From Thermoplasmata archaeon (GTDB taxonomy: Archaea; Thermoplasmatota; Thermoplasmata; Thermoplasmatales; Thermoplasmataceae), in assembly GCA_021835025.1 (NCBI GenBank), contig JAKBQY010000014.1:1-64000 (forward strand): a stretch of 64,000 bases of DNA, written 5' to 3'. Below the pieces are notes generated by a model, which saw only the letters and a list, made by a program, of their open reading frames with translations, did no database searches and was not told the origin of the DNA. Below, in pieces: positions 46,394 to 55,720 of the stretch. How positions within the stretch are numbered: the first letter of the stretch is position 1; the number at the start of each line of letters is the position of its first letter. The position numbers were made by a program, and so were the translations under genes.

Positions 46394-47122
46394 ATGGCAA
46401 CAGAAGCAATAAAAAACAATAGGGAATATTATATGAAATCTTTGTTTCTTCCGGATCAGTTTTCAAGGCTTGATGCCTGGTATAAAGTTGATTTTCTAAT
46501 AGAAAACGGAATTCTTGAAAGGGAATATGTTATTACAAATAAGGATCAGTTTCTTAATTTGTTGACAACTGAAAATGAGATGGTAAAGGTCCATGCATGG
46601 GTTCTTGCCAGAAGGTTTGCTGATTCCGGATATATTTTAAAGGAGGATATTATCAAAAGAAAAGCATATTTGATTCCATATATTGAAGAGGGTGATCTTA
46701 CAGCATGGTGGAACGCGGTAGATCTTATTATTGGCAATTATCTTGATTCCTCATATCTGAAACCATATAAAAATACATTCATAAACAGTCTCAAAAGTGA
46801 AAATCCAGGTATTGTGAGCGATGCATGGCATATGATACCTCTTTTACTTGAGGGCAATGTAATTGAAAGGAATGATTATGAGAGTTTTAAGGAATATTTA
46901 TTCAATGTGCTAAAGTCCACAAATCAATATATAAGATTGAATGCGTGGGAAACCATAATTGACCTTGGAGAGAAAAAAATTTTAAATAAAGATGATTTGT
47001 TTCCATTTAAATTACAAGCAAAGGAATTGGTGGAAGGAGATGACCTTATTAAGCTTGTTTCCCTTTTTGATACAAATGAGGAAAAATTTAAAAATAGATT
47101 GAAAAATCTTGATCTTCTATAA
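46394..47122 (+). CDS. HEAT-like helical-repeat protein
   Basis: A 242-residue soluble protein made of repeated helix pairs. The recurring element is an acidic or polar helix followed by AWxxxxxLIxxGxIxxxD: for example VKVHAWVLARRFADSG, LTAWWNAVDLIIGN, SDAWHMIPLLLEGN and RLNAWETIIDLGEKK. Repeats recur about every 38 residues from about 55 to 200. HEAT-like scaffolds bind proteins; no ligand or enzyme is suggested. It is divergent from sor. Confidence 0.65.
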   Translation: MATEAIKNNREYYMKSLFLPDQFSRLDAWYKVDFLIENGILEREYVITNKDQFLNLLTTENEMVKVHAWVLARRFADSGYILKEDIIKRKAYLIPYIEEGDLTAWWNAVDLIIGNYLDSSYLKPYKNTFINSLKSENPGIVSDAWHMIPLLLEGNVIERNDYESFKEYLFNVLKSTNQYIRLNAWETIIDLGEKKILNKDDLFPFKLQAKELVEGDDLIKLVSLFDTNEEKFKNRLKNLDLL

Positions 47123-47133
47123 AAATTTAAGAA

Positions 47134-48228
47134 TCATATATGGAACCATGATTTTTTTCCTGGTTCCCCTTTCAATTTTTCTATAAGTTCTCTTTCGTCA
47201 GATGATAAATGCTTCGGTACCTGAAGTTTAACAATTACAAGTATATCGCCGGATCCCCTGGAATTTAACCTTTGCATGCCTGCACCCTTGATCCTCAGTA
47301 TATCATCGGGTTGAGTGCCTGATGGAACGTTGACCTTGAAATTATCTTTAAAGAGTTTAACTTCAATTTCACCACCAAGTGCAGCCGTTGGAAAATCTAT
47401 AAGGGTTTTTAAATATAAATTATCTCCTGACCTTTTTATGTCTGAATTGTTCTGGACGAATAAAACAGCATATAGATCACCTGTAACACCACCAAAGGAA
47501 TTGCCCATTTTTGCAACTCTTAATTTAATATTTGTATCTGCACCTTTGGGAATGTTTATAGTTATATTTTCCATTTTTGGAACTGTGCCTGTGCCTTTGC
47601 ATGCAGGGCAGGGTTTTATGGGTATCTTTCCCCTTCCATTGCACGTTCTGCATGTTGTAACTGTAACCATCTGGAAAAATCCTTGTCCTCTTGCTATTCT
47701 TTCCTGTCCGGAACCGTGGCATGTGGGACAGGTTGCTATTTTTCCATCAACTGCACCAGTACCCTTGCATTCATCACACATCGCATTTCTTTTGTATTTG
47801 ATAGTTCTTGATCCACCATAGTAAACATCCTGCAATGTTACATTTACCCTTAAATATATTTCCAGATCCGGCTGGTTATTGTATCCACCGTAAAAACCGC
47901 CTGATCCACCAAAATTACCACCGAATATCTTGCTGAATATATCATTTATATCATCGAAATGTGTAAAGTCATCCCAGCTAAAATTTGAACTTTGGCCACC
48001 TGGCCCATTGAATGTTGCGGAGCCAGTAGCATCATATTGCTGTCTTTTGTTGGTGTCCGATAGAACCTCGTATGCCTCTGCAATTTCTTTGAATTTTTCC
48101 TCAGATTCTTTATTGCCTTGATTTACATCAGGATGATATTTTTTGGCAAGTTCTCTGAATTTTGCCTTGATCTCATCCTGTGAGGCACTTTTATCGACTC
48201 CGAGAACCTTATAATAATCTTCTGCCAT
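47134..48228 (-). CDS. dnaJ: Chaperone DnaJ
   Basis: A 364-residue type I Hsp40. J-domain with HPD in KKYHPDVNQ near residue 33; glycine/phenylalanine-rich linker at about 70-115 ([10 protein letters not shown]); four CxxCxGxG zinc motifs ([32 protein letters not shown]) at about 147-217; C-terminal substrate domain after that. It stimulates DnaK ATPase. Third gene of grpE-dnaK-dnaJ, seven bases after dnaK. Confidence 0.97.
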   Translation of the reverse strand: MAEDYYKVLGVDKSASQDEIKAKFRELAKKYHPDVNQGNKESEEKFKEIAEAYEVLSDTNKRQQYDATGSATFNGPGGQSSNFSWDDFTHFDDINDIFSKIFGGNFGGSGGFYGGYNNQPDLEIYLRVNVTLQDVYYGGSRTIKYKRNAMCDECKGTGAVDGKIATCPTCHGSGQERIARGQGFFQMVTVTTCRTCNGRGKIPIKPCPACKGTGTVPKMENITINIPKGADTNIKLRVAKMGNSFGGVTGDLYAVLFVQNNSDIKRSGDNLYLKTLIDFPTAALGGEIEVKLFKDNFKVNVPSGTQPDDILRIKGAGMQRLNSRGSGDILVIVKLQVPKHLSSDERELIEKLKGEPGKKSWFHI

Positions 48229-48234
48229 GTATCA

Positions 48235-50154
48235 TCATTTGTTTTCCTTATAATCGGTGTTAACTGTATCCTCGCTGTTATTATCCTGGGAGTTTTCGTT
48301 TTCCTGCGCACTCTCGTTTTCTTGTGTATTTTCTGTGTTTTCCTGTGTATTTTCCGTGTTTTCCTCTTGGGATTGCCCAGTGGAGTCGCCCTGCTGAGCT
48401 CCGGCGGTTGCGTTTGCATACATTTTTGAACCAACTTCCTGAATTTCCTTTGTAAGTTTTTCTGAAAGTTCCTTTACCTTTGATACATCCTTTTTTGAAA
48501 CGGCATCTCTAATATCCTTTATTATCTCCTTTATGTTGTCCTTTGTACTGTTATCTATTTTATCTCCAGCATCGTTAATCGTTTTTTCGGCTGTATATGC
48601 CAGGCTCTCTGCACTGTTCAATGTTTCTATGTTTTCTTTTTCTTCCTTATCCTTTTCAGCAAATTGCTCTGCTTCCTTCTTCATTTTTTCAATTTCGTCC
48701 TTTGAAAGTTTGTTTGATGCTGATATTGTAATTCTCTGTTCTTTTCCGGTCCCTTTATCCTTTGCTGACACATTTAAAATACCATTGGCGTCAATATCAA
48801 ATGTAACCTCTATCTGTGGAACGCCTCTTGGTGCAGGTGGTATACCTTCAAGGTTGAACATTCCAAGAGAAACATCATCCTTTGCCAGTGGCCTTTCTCC
48901 CTGCACAATATGTATTGTTACTGCAGTTTGCATATCTGCCGCTGTTGTGAATACCTGGGATTTTTTAGTAGGTATTGTTGCATTTGCCTCTATCAATGGG
49001 GTCATTACTCCACCCAGTGTTTCTATACCTAGAGTTAAAGGAGTTACATCAAGTAAAACTATATCTTTTATATCACCTGTAAGAACGGCGCCCTGTATTG
49101 CTGCTCCTATTGCCACTGCCTGCATTGGGTCAATTCCACCTTCCGCTTTTTTACCAAAGAATTTCTCAATAAAATTATGAACATAGGGCATTCTTGTTGG
49201 CCCTCCTATTAGAATGATCTTATTTATATCGCCTTTATTCAATTTTGCCCCATCTATTGCTTTGCTCAACGATTCTGCAGACTTTTCAACTATTGGGCCT
49301 ATAAGTTCTTCCAGTTTCGCCCTTGTTAATTTGTATTCCAGATGCTTTGGACCATCCTGTGTTGCGGTAATATATGGTAGGTTTATATCTGATTCCAATA
49401 CCGTTGATAATTCAATCTTCGCTTTCTCTGCTGCATCTCTCAATCTTATGTATGCCGATTTGTCCTTTCTTAAATCTATGCCTTCCTTTGATTTGAAATC
49501 GTCTGCCAGAAAATTAACTATGGCCTCATCCATATCTGTACCACCAAGATGTGTATCGCCTGATGTGGATAAAACCTGAAATACTCCTTGGCCAAAGTCC
49601 ATTACTGTAACATCCAGAGTGCCTCCACCAAAATCGTAAATCAAAATTTTTAATGATTCATTTAACTTGTCAACACCATATGCCATACACGCTGCGGTTG
49701 GTTCGTTAATTATTCTTTTTACATTTAAACCTGCAATGGAACCGGCATCCTTTGTAGCCTGCCTCTGATTATCATCAAAATATGCAGGTACAGTTATAAC
49801 TGCATCATTAACAGGTTCACCAAGGAAAGATTCTGCATCTTTTTTTATTTTTTGAAGAATAAAAGCTGAAATCTGCTGTGGTGTATATTCCTTCCCATAA
49901 ATTTTATATTTATGGTCTGTGCCCATTTTCCTTTTAGCAGCGTATACAGTTCCTTCAGGATTTAACAATGACTGTCTTCTTGCGGGCTCGCCAACCAGAA
50001 GTTGCCCATCTTTTGTGAATGCAACATAACTTGGAAATGACTTACCACCAAGAGATACTCCTTCCGCAGCAGGAATTACTTCCGGCTTGCCTGAAATTAC
50101 AACCGATGCCGCCGAATTACTTGTTCCCAAATCAATACCTATTATTTTACTCAT
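48235..50154 (-). CDS. dnaK: Chaperone DnaK (Hsp70)
   Basis: A 639-residue Hsp70. The nucleotide domain begins [14 protein letters not shown], and [17 protein letters not shown] near 178 and [15 protein letters not shown] near 323 follow. The substrate domain contains [15 protein letters not shown]. The lid ends near residue 575, and the last about 65 residues are a low-complexity acidic tail with TENTQEN twice and many N, E, Q and D. This tail is longer and more repetitive than is usual for DnaK. Middle gene of the operon. Confidence 0.97.
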   Translation of the reverse strand: MSKIIGIDLGTSNSAASVVISGKPEVIPAAEGVSLGGKSFPSYVAFTKDGQLLVGEPARRQSLLNPEGTVYAAKRKMGTDHKYKIYGKEYTPQQISAFILQKIKKDAESFLGEPVNDAVITVPAYFDDNQRQATKDAGSIAGLNVKRIINEPTAACMAYGVDKLNESLKILIYDFGGGTLDVTVMDFGQGVFQVLSTSGDTHLGGTDMDEAIVNFLADDFKSKEGIDLRKDKSAYIRLRDAAEKAKIELSTVLESDINLPYITATQDGPKHLEYKLTRAKLEELIGPIVEKSAESLSKAIDGAKLNKGDINKIILIGGPTRMPYVHNFIEKFFGKKAEGGIDPMQAVAIGAAIQGAVLTGDIKDIVLLDVTPLTLGIETLGGVMTPLIEANATIPTKKSQVFTTAADMQTAVTIHIVQGERPLAKDDVSLGMFNLEGIPPAPRGVPQIEVTFDIDANGILNVSAKDKGTGKEQRITISASNKLSKDEIEKMKKEAEQFAEKDKEEKENIETLNSAESLAYTAEKTINDAGDKIDNSTKDNIKEIIKDIRDAVSKKDVSKVKELSEKLTKEIQEVGSKMYANATAGAQQGDSTGQSQEENTENTQENTENTQENESAQENENSQDNNSEDTVNTDYKENK

Positions 50155-50160
50155 TTTAAA

Positions 50161-50682
50161 TCACCTTTTAGATACAATGACTTTTGAAGTTCTTAAAACT
50201 TCGCCATTCAATATATACCCCTTTTGTACTTCTTCCAGGACAGTTCCATCCTCACCATCATCAGAAACTCCAATAGCTTCTTCAAGGTTAGGATCAAATT
50301 TCTTACCCTTGGAATCAATTTCACTTAACCCATATGAATTCAATATTTTTATTATTTGCGCTTTAACGGGCTCAATTTTTTTGTCATGCAGCATAGCCGC
50401 ATCTAGTGTATCAAGAAATGGCAATAAATTTTTTACCATTTCGCTGTTTGCATTTTTCCTTATATTGCTGATCTCCCGTTCTTTGTACTTTGTATAATTT
50501 TCCATCTCTGATCTCTGCCGCAAATAAAGATTTTTATAATCGTCCAGATCCTTGAGAATTTCCTGGTACAGCATTTTGTATTTTTCCAATTCTTCATTTT
50601 TCTTTGGCATTTTATTTCTCTTTTTAGCTTCAGCAATTTCGAATTCAACAGGGTTTATATATTCATCATTTTCGTTCATCAT
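50161..50682 (-). CDS. grpE: Nucleotide exchange factor GrpE
   Basis: A 173-residue GrpE. An N-terminal coiled coil (EELEKYKMLYQEILKDLDDYKNLYLRQRSE) leads to the four-helix part LLPFLDTLDAAM and the C-terminal beta wing, FDPNLEEAIGVSDDGEDGTVLEEVQKGYILNGEVLRTSKV. It releases ADP from DnaK. First gene of the heat-shock operon. AT-rich TATA-like boxes lie in the 55 bases between it and thiL. Confidence 0.95.
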   Translation of the reverse strand: MMNENDEYINPVEFEIAEAKKRNKMPKKNEELEKYKMLYQEILKDLDDYKNLYLRQRSEMENYTKYKEREISNIRKNANSEMVKNLLPFLDTLDAAMLHDKKIEPVKAQIIKILNSYGLSEIDSKGKKFDPNLEEAIGVSDDGEDGTVLEEVQKGYILNGEVLRTSKVIVSKR

Positions 50683-50737
50683 AAGTATATATGTTCTTCT
50701 ATATAAATATTTTCTATATAAACATTTACATTTTCTG

Positions 50738-51691
50738 CTACTTTTGCAATGGTTCTTTCAGAAAGTGTTCGAATCCCCTATTACTAATTTCATTCCATGA
50801 TCCGTCATAAATCATATTTTTACCTGAATACGTTTCCCCTATCATATAGGCATTTATTCCATATTTTTTTATTCTTCCCATAAATTGTTCATATATATTC
50901 TTGTCTATTGTAAATAAAAGTTCATAATCACCTCCCCATCCAAGTGCTATATCCTCCACATTGAACCCCGAAATGGATGATGCTTTTTCAACGTCTTTAT
51001 CCATCTTTATCCTGTCAAGATAAATCCGGAATCCAATATTGTAATCATTTTTCATCTGGTAAATGGATGAATATATGCCATCCGATAGATCCATCATGAA
51101 TTTCGCACCAAGTTTGCTTATTATCTGGGCTTCATGTATACGGGGCTCTATGCCCATCATCTTTTGTATTCCATATTGTTTATCATTCCCATATTTATAG
51201 AGTATATATCCCGCACCGGATTTTCCCATATAATTTGTGGCCATGAGATATTGATTATCTGCAATATATGACCTTTTTCGAATCAAACTATATTTCTGTC
51301 TTCCAAGTATGGTACCTGATGCCGCAAAATCATCCCCTTCCTTTGTATCACCACCTAACAATTCTACATTGTATTTTTTTAACTGATTTGTCATTCCTTT
51401 ATAAAATGATTTTAAAAAGGAAATATCATATTCTGGTGAAATTGATATTGAAACAAGAAAACCTATAGGTATTCCGGCCATAGCAGCAATATCACTCAAA
51501 TTTATTGATGCAAAAAATTTACCGGCAAGTTCTGGGTCGGTATCCTCAAATATGTGCGTTTTTCTGGTTATTACATCTGTAGAAGCCAGTAAATATGTAT
51601 TGCCCGTTTTAATAACTGCACAGTCATCCCGCATGGTTTCATTCGAAATCAAATTTATAATTCCTCTTTCACCGATATCTTTAAGTTTCAA
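50738..51691 (-). CDS. thiL: Thiamine-monophosphate kinase
   Basis: A 317-residue PurM-fold kinase that makes thiamine diphosphate from the monophosphate. MRDDCAVIKTGNTYLLASTDV near the N-terminus holds the metal-binding aspartates, FASINLSDIAAMAGIPIGFL near residue 62 is the family core, and MMDLSDGIYSS and WGGDYELLFT are the other two blocks. Upstream of grpE in the same direction, with its own TATA region at about 51700. Confidence 0.93.
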   Translation of the reverse strand: MKLKDIGERGIINLISNETMRDDCAVIKTGNTYLLASTDVITRKTHIFEDTDPELAGKFFASINLSDIAAMAGIPIGFLVSISISPEYDISFLKSFYKGMTNQLKKYNVELLGGDTKEGDDFAASGTILGRQKYSLIRKRSYIADNQYLMATNYMGKSGAGYILYKYGNDKQYGIQKMMGIEPRIHEAQIISKLGAKFMMDLSDGIYSSIYQMKNDYNIGFRIYLDRIKMDKDVEKASSISGFNVEDIALGWGGDYELLFTIDKNIYEQFMGRIKKYGINAYMIGETYSGKNMIYDGSWNEISNRGFEHFLKEPLQK

Positions 51692-51789
51692 CCTTTCTTT
51701 ATTCTTTATAATAATTTAAATATTTTTAAAATTTGATTATTGTTTTAACTACTTAAAAATTTTATACCGCATACCAATAAATTATTTAT

Positions 51790-51810
51790 ATGATAGATAT
51801 ATTCTATCAT
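51790..51810 (+). promoter_or_regulatory. Perfect inverted repeat at the chorismate mutase promoter
   Basis: ATGATAGA at 51790-51797 and TCTATCAT at 51803-51810 form perfect 8-bp arms around TATAT. They sit between a TATA-like TTTATA (about 51785) and the first possible ATGs, where transcription should start. A repressor of aromatic amino-acid genes is a plausible user, but this is inference. Confidence 0.5.
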
Positions 51811-51854
51811 GGGTGATATGATTTATATCAGAGATTGATAACCTTAGAAAGGAA

Positions 51855-52391
51855 ATGCTTGATAATACCAGAGATATTATTAACAATTTAAGGAAAAGAT
51901 CAGAAATTGCTTCTAGAATAGGCTTGATTAAAGTTAAAAATGGAAAAGGTATAAGAGATAGGGATAGGGAAATTGAAATTATAAGAGAACTTGGGTATGA
52001 TAGATTCACTCAACTTGTTTTGAATACACTTTTTGAATATTCAATCAACTATGAAATAGAAAAATCGGTGAATGGCCAATTTCACGTTGATAAAATAGAA
52101 AATGACAATGAATATATAGTTATAAATGGAACAGAGAAGGGGTTAATTTCCATGCTTCCAATGGTTATACCATTATGGTCAACGGTCTTTGTAAAAAACA
52201 ACACAGATATTTTTGATATTCTCTCCTATAATGGAATACATTTAATAAATAAAGAATTTACCAATCCTGATATGTACATCTCTATGAAAAAACACGATGG
52301 CTCAGGTATAATCATTGATAATGGAACAATGATGCTTTCCAGATTTTTTATTGAAAATAGAGAAAATATATACATGATAACAATAAGATAG
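51855..52391 (+). CDS. Chorismate mutase with an unassigned C-terminal domain
   Basis: The frame opens with an AroQ-type chorismate mutase helix: LRKEMLDNTRDIINNLRKR, then SRIGLIKVKNGKGIRDRDRE. It should rearrange chorismate to prephenate. The conserved start of helix 1 (ISEIDNLRKE) lies upstream of ATG 51855 and has no ATG, GTG or TTG in frame. The 100-residue C-terminal part (MVIPLWSTVFVKN, GIIIDNGTMMLSRFF) is not recognised. It could be regulatory. Prephenate dehydrogenase follows one base after its stop. Confidence 0.7.
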   Translation: MLDNTRDIINNLRKRSEIASRIGLIKVKNGKGIRDRDREIEIIRELGYDRFTQLVLNTLFEYSINYEIEKSVNGQFHVDKIENDNEYIVINGTEKGLISMLPMVIPLWSTVFVKNNTDIFDILSYNGIHLINKEFTNPDMYISMKKHDGSGIIIDNGTMMLSRFFIENRENIYMITIR

Positions 52392-52392
52392 C

Positions 52393-53031
52393 ATGTTTAC
52401 AATAATTGGTAGCAAGGGTAACCTTGGGTCATTGTTAATGAGAATTTTTCCCGGCTCCGGCGGAATAGATCTGGACAATAAAGAGGATACACAGGAATAT
52501 TTATTAAAATCTGAATACGCTTTTCTGGCTGTTCCTTTAAAGGAGGAAAAAAGAATAATATCAGAAAACCCAACATTCAAAGGTTTTATTGATCTATCAT
52601 CAGTTAAATCCGAGATTATGGAATATAAAAATAAATTAATAAGTATACATCCATTGTTTGGACCGTTAAGTTATGGAAAAATAAGGGACCTCATTTTTAT
52701 AAAGGATATTTCTTACAGTGGTTCCCTGGAAATTGTTAAACAACTTTTTCCTGGATACAATATAATAGAAATGACTGCAGATGAACATGACAGGTTGATA
52801 GGGGAAATAATGGTAAAACCGTATATATTTTCTTATATATCGACTACAAATGATTCTCAAATAAGAACCAATTCATATAACAGGTACCTTGATATATGCA
52901 ATATAAAAAAGGAAGAGAATCCGGATATTTTTTTGGATACAATTATTTTAAATAAATATGCGCCTGAGATTATTAATGAAATGTCAAGCAAGCTGGAAGA
53001 CCTAAAAAAATTAATAAAAGATAGAGGATGA
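52393..53031 (+). CDS. Prephenate dehydrogenase-like protein (TyrA)
   Basis: A 212-residue oxidoreductase in operon with chorismate mutase, so it should turn prephenate into 4-hydroxyphenylpyruvate for tyrosine. It starts MFTIIGSKGNLGSLL (Rossmann), with FIDLSSVKSEI near residue 65 and the diagnostic ISIHPLFGPL near 85, followed by EMTADEHDRLIGE. It is shorter than bacterial TyrA (about 270-280), with a reduced dimer domain. Its last 21 bases overlap the end of the convergent archaeosine gene. Confidence 0.82.
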   Translation: MFTIIGSKGNLGSLLMRIFPGSGGIDLDNKEDTQEYLLKSEYAFLAVPLKEEKRIISENPTFKGFIDLSSVKSEIMEYKNKLISIHPLFGPLSYGKIRDLIFIKDISYSGSLEIVKQLFPGYNIIEMTADEHDRLIGEIMVKPYIFSYISTTNDSQIRTNSYNRYLDICNIKKEENPDIFLDTIILNKYAPEIINEMSSKLEDLKKLIKDRG

Positions 53032-54069
53032 AGATAATCTTTTAACCAGAAGAGAATAATCACTCTGAAATAATAGCCTATCTTCAAGCTCCATATTATA
53101 ATTGTATTCGCTTAAATCAATGGAGTCAAAATACTCTCGAAGTGCATCAAAATTCTGATCCAAGGATGAAGTAACAATAAGATCAAGAAGCTTTGAATCA
53201 AACTTTTCATCATGGACACCTCTTTCCTTTCCCCCTCCTGTAGGATATGACAATACCTGCGTTTTATTGTGATTTACACTTAACAGTATTTTTGCAAGAG
53301 AGTACATTCTCGGTGGCCTATATATGCCTTTTTTCCATAATTTTTCTACAAGTGTATTTCTCTGAATATTCATTGGGTTTATAGATATATCATCCGAATA
53401 TGGTGACACTATATCGATGGATCTCAAAATATCCTCAATAGCGGTTTTTTCAGAGATAAATGGAGGTTTGAATAAAAGATACGTTCTCAATTCCATACCT
53501 TCATTTTTTATCAGTGCCGCTGCATCTATAAACTTCTTTAAAGTACTTCCCTTATTCACGGAGTATTTCATAATATAATCATTGGCACTTTCAAGTCCAA
53601 TTGCTATTCTCAATGGAATTTTATATTTCTTTATATTTTCGAGAATATCCTTTCTTATATACTCTGTTCTAGATTCAACAAGTATTTTATCGACTTTGCC
53701 CTTCATTCTCTGAAAAAAGTAATCCCTTACCGATGGTGGAACTTCAAGTGGATCCAGAAAGCTTCCTGAGGTAAAGATTTTCAGAACCTTTATATCATTT
53801 AGTGAGTCGTATAACAAATCAATCTGCTTCATTAAATTTTCATCCTTTATTTCTGGGGAAATATCATTGAAATATCCACACATTGAACATGCACTGAAAT
53901 TGTACCATGCACATCCTGTGGTTTTAAAAATACATACCATGGTCTTTTCAGGGTATCCTCTCAATCTATCTAATTCCTTCCACATGGATACGGGTTTATC
54001 AGGGTCAGATTTTCTTCCACTTTCCGGCATCAAACTTTTGATATATAACGATAAATCTCTATTAGCCAT
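53011..54069 (-). CDS. Archaeosine synthase radical-SAM subunit (RaSEA-like)
   Basis: A 352-residue radical-SAM protein. Three cysteines for the 4Fe-4S cluster are in KTTGCAWYNFSACSMCGY (Cys53, Cys61, Cys64), an unusual CX7CX2C spacing typical of RaSEA. SFLDPLEVPPSVRDYFF and ESRTEYI near 130 also fit. With ArcS it makes archaeosine at position 15 of archaeal tRNA. The stop lies within the end of the convergent tyrA-like gene (21-base overlap). Confidence 0.85.
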   Translation of the reverse strand: MANRDLSLYIKSLMPESGRKSDPDKPVSMWKELDRLRGYPEKTMVCIFKTTGCAWYNFSACSMCGYFNDISPEIKDENLMKQIDLLYDSLNDIKVLKIFTSGSFLDPLEVPPSVRDYFFQRMKGKVDKILVESRTEYIRKDILENIKKYKIPLRIAIGLESANDYIMKYSVNKGSTLKKFIDAAALIKNEGMELRTYLLFKPPFISEKTAIEDILRSIDIVSPYSDDISINPMNIQRNTLVEKLWKKGIYRPPRMYSLAKILLSVNHNKTQVLSYPTGGGKERGVHDEKFDSKLLDLIVTSSLDQNFDALREYFDSIDLSEYNYNMELEDRLLFQSDYSLLVKRLSSSSIFY

Positions 54070-54728
54070 TTATTTTAAATTATATTCTTATATATTATGA
54101 TTGCCAAAGCATAGGTGCACATAAAGTTACGTAAAACATTTTTATTTATGCAGGATATGTTACAAATACCCTTCAGTTAAAAATATATTTATCCCTGTAT
54201 CCCTTACATTATTTGAATAATCAGCAGAAATACAAAAACTATATTGATGATAATATCATTACACAGAATAGGTAATGTTTGACTTAAACAAATTTATCAA
54301 TCATTCAAATTTTTATTTGATGAATAATTTTTAAGTAAATCCTCCAAGTTTGTTTTTAAGTGATAATTGGATATGGATTGGACTGAGATATGAGATTTGT
54401 GAGTAATATACTTGTTATTGTTTTTATATTATCTGGTTTATTAAAGGTCTATTTTATATAACTCAATATAAAGAGGTAGTTTTGTGAATCCTCTTTGGTC
54501 AATGATATTATATTCATTGTGAACTTTATTAAAGGAAAATTAAAAAAATTGCAAATTAACACTTTGAACGGGAAACCATTTTTAGTGGAAAATACCAATC
54601 AGTATACATAATGGAAGCGAATCTAATCACGTGTGATTCCATGTATGCATGTGGAGATCACAAATTCATCCAATACTTATGAAAAACGAATGTAAAAAAT
54701 TATATACAATCTTAAAATTACCTTTAGC
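54070..54728. other. Long AT-rich gap before tRNA-Val
   Basis: About 650 bases. No family was recognised in any frame; the longest starts give only about 23 codons (for example near 54391). The right end holds the tRNA promoter: TATA-like AAAATTATATA at 54695-54706, 25 bases before the mature 5' end. The rest may be decayed mobile DNA, but I see no TnpA, TnpB or terminal repeat. Confidence 0.4.
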
Positions 54729-54800
54729 GGGCTCGTAGTCTAGTGGTATGATGTCTCCCTGACACGGAGAAGGTCACCGGTCCGAATCCGGTCGGGCCCA
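54729..54800 (+). tRNA. tRNA-Val (GAC)
   Basis: A 72-base tRNA without an encoded CCA. The acceptor GGGCTCG pairs with CGGGCCC (one G-T), anticodon stem TCTCC/GGAGA, loop CTGACAC with anticodon GAC, T-arm ACCGG-loop-CCGGT, discriminator A. GAC reads GUC and GUU valine codons. No intron. Promoter TATA-like element at 54695-54706. It borders a patch of small, plasmid-like genes; no second copy of its 3' end was found downstream. Confidence 0.95.
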
Positions 54801-54893
54801 TTTATAGCTATAAGTAAACATTGTATACTATAATGGGTAGCGCGTCATTTAATCGATACTAATTTGTAGTGCTCTCAAAACTCAGTTCTGATG

Positions 54894-55094
54894 TCATGGC
54901 AGGAAGTTGCCTTTTCGAAGTTGAATCTTGATGAGGTATTCAGCATAATTATCCACGTCCATGCATTCCAGTGCGATGGCCAATTCTATATTTCCCTCAC
55001 TTATTGCCTTGGCTTGTTCCTTCTTTTTCAATTCGTCTAAGAGCTTCCTTGTACCCGGACTGGTGTATATGGTCTCAAAATCGTCACTTGGCAA
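54894..55094 (-). CDS. Small paralogue of the RHH-like protein upstream
   Basis: A 66-residue protein. From about residue 22 it aligns with the gene just upstream: KEQAKAISEGNIELAIALECMDVDNYAEYLIKIQL against AIELAKKSGNKELEQALNSMGTGAFASYLLFKGI. The N-terminus differs. Its start overlaps the upstream stop by 11 bases, so translation is coupled. I do not know the family. Such pairs occur on plasmids, viruses and toxin-antitoxin loci. Confidence 0.5.
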   Translation of the reverse strand: MPSDDFETIYTSPGTRKLLDELKKKEQAKAISEGNIELAIALECMDVDNYAEYLIKIQLRKGNFLP

Positions 55095-55299
55095 GATCGT
55101 TCAATTCCTCCAGTCTTTCAATTCCTTTGAATAAAAGATACGAAGCAAAGGCGCCAGTTCCCATTGAATTTAATGCTTGCTCCAACTCTTTGTTTCCAGA
55201 CTTCTTTGCGAGCTCAATGGCCTTAATTCTAGCATTCTCTATTTCCTTTAGAGTACTCTTTCGTATTTTTATAACTGCACTCTCTTTGTTATCTACCAT
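55084..55299 (-). CDS. Small RHH-like (CopG-type) protein
   Basis: A 71-residue protein. AVIKIRKSTLKEIENARIKAIEL near the N-terminus is compatible with the strand-helix-helix of ribbon-helix-helix regulators, though no diagnostic residue proves it. A TATA-like TTTATAATACTT lies about 25 bases before the ATG. Directly upstream are tandem 12-bp repeats (CATAAGTCACCT), which could be its own operator. It is followed by an overlapping paralogue, a typical autoregulated-pair layout. Confidence 0.55.
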   Translation of the reverse strand: MVDNKESAVIKIRKSTLKEIENARIKAIELAKKSGNKELEQALNSMGTGAFASYLLFKGIERLEELNDLAK

Positions 55300-55334
55300 A
55301 AAGTAGAAATGTATAAAAGTATTATAAAGTTACC

Positions 55335-55365
55335 CATAAGTCACCTCATAAGTCACCTCATAACT
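55335..55365 (-). promoter_or_regulatory. Tandem 12-bp repeats upstream of the small-gene pair
   Basis: CATAAGTCACCT occurs twice in direct succession, then CATAACT. Seen on the coding strand it is AGGTGACTTATG twice, immediately upstream of GGGTAACTTTATAA, which continues the pattern into the TATA box. Repeats of one helical turn next to BRE/TATA are classic CopG-type operators. Confidence 0.5.
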
Positions 55366-55429
55366 GAATACTAGGTATATGGTTTTGACATGAATACATA
55401 GAAAAAGAAACACCTAAGGAAAATGGTGA

Positions 55430-55705
55430 TATAAAATCATTCCACAATTCACTGAAGAGGATTATATCTGGGTAAATGAAATAGAGGATTACAATGAAGG
55501 AAAAAAGATAATAGAAAACGCTTTCCATGATTACAATAATATAAGACCGCATTCTATAATATATTACTATCCGCCAAATAAATTTATTAAAAAATACAAT
55601 AATGATCTTGAATATAGGGAATACTATAAAATATATTTACACAAATTAAAGGAGAGTTGCAGGAAAAGAAATAATTATAAAAAAGTGGTTATAAATGTCT
55701 TTTAA
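55430..55705 (+). pseudogene. IS3/IS481-type transposase C-terminal fragment
   Basis: An open frame of 91 codons with no start, following a stop at 55427. It encodes the end of a DDE integrase core: the final glutamate helix region (VNEIEDYNEGKKIIENAFHDYN) and NNIRPHSIIYYYPP, the hallmark YNxxRPHSxL/I with a proline after it. The catalytic aspartates are missing. The upstream half of the element is lost. Confidence 0.75.
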
Positions 55706-55720
55706 AATCGATAAATTATT

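Noticed and set aside
47315-47821. A 168-residue open frame opposite dnaJ
   Set aside because: It is antisense to the zinc-finger and C-terminal parts of dnaJ, low in recognisable structure, and typical of shadow frames in this AT-rich DNA.
48533-49180. A 215-residue open frame opposite dnaK
   Set aside because: Fully antisense to a highly conserved gene; the residue pattern is serine-rich as expected from reverse-reading dnaK codons.
54729-54800. Attachment-site duplication of tRNA-Val
   Set aside because: I looked downstream in the window for the tRNA 3' end (GGTCGGGCCCA) and did not find it, so integration into this tRNA is not shown.
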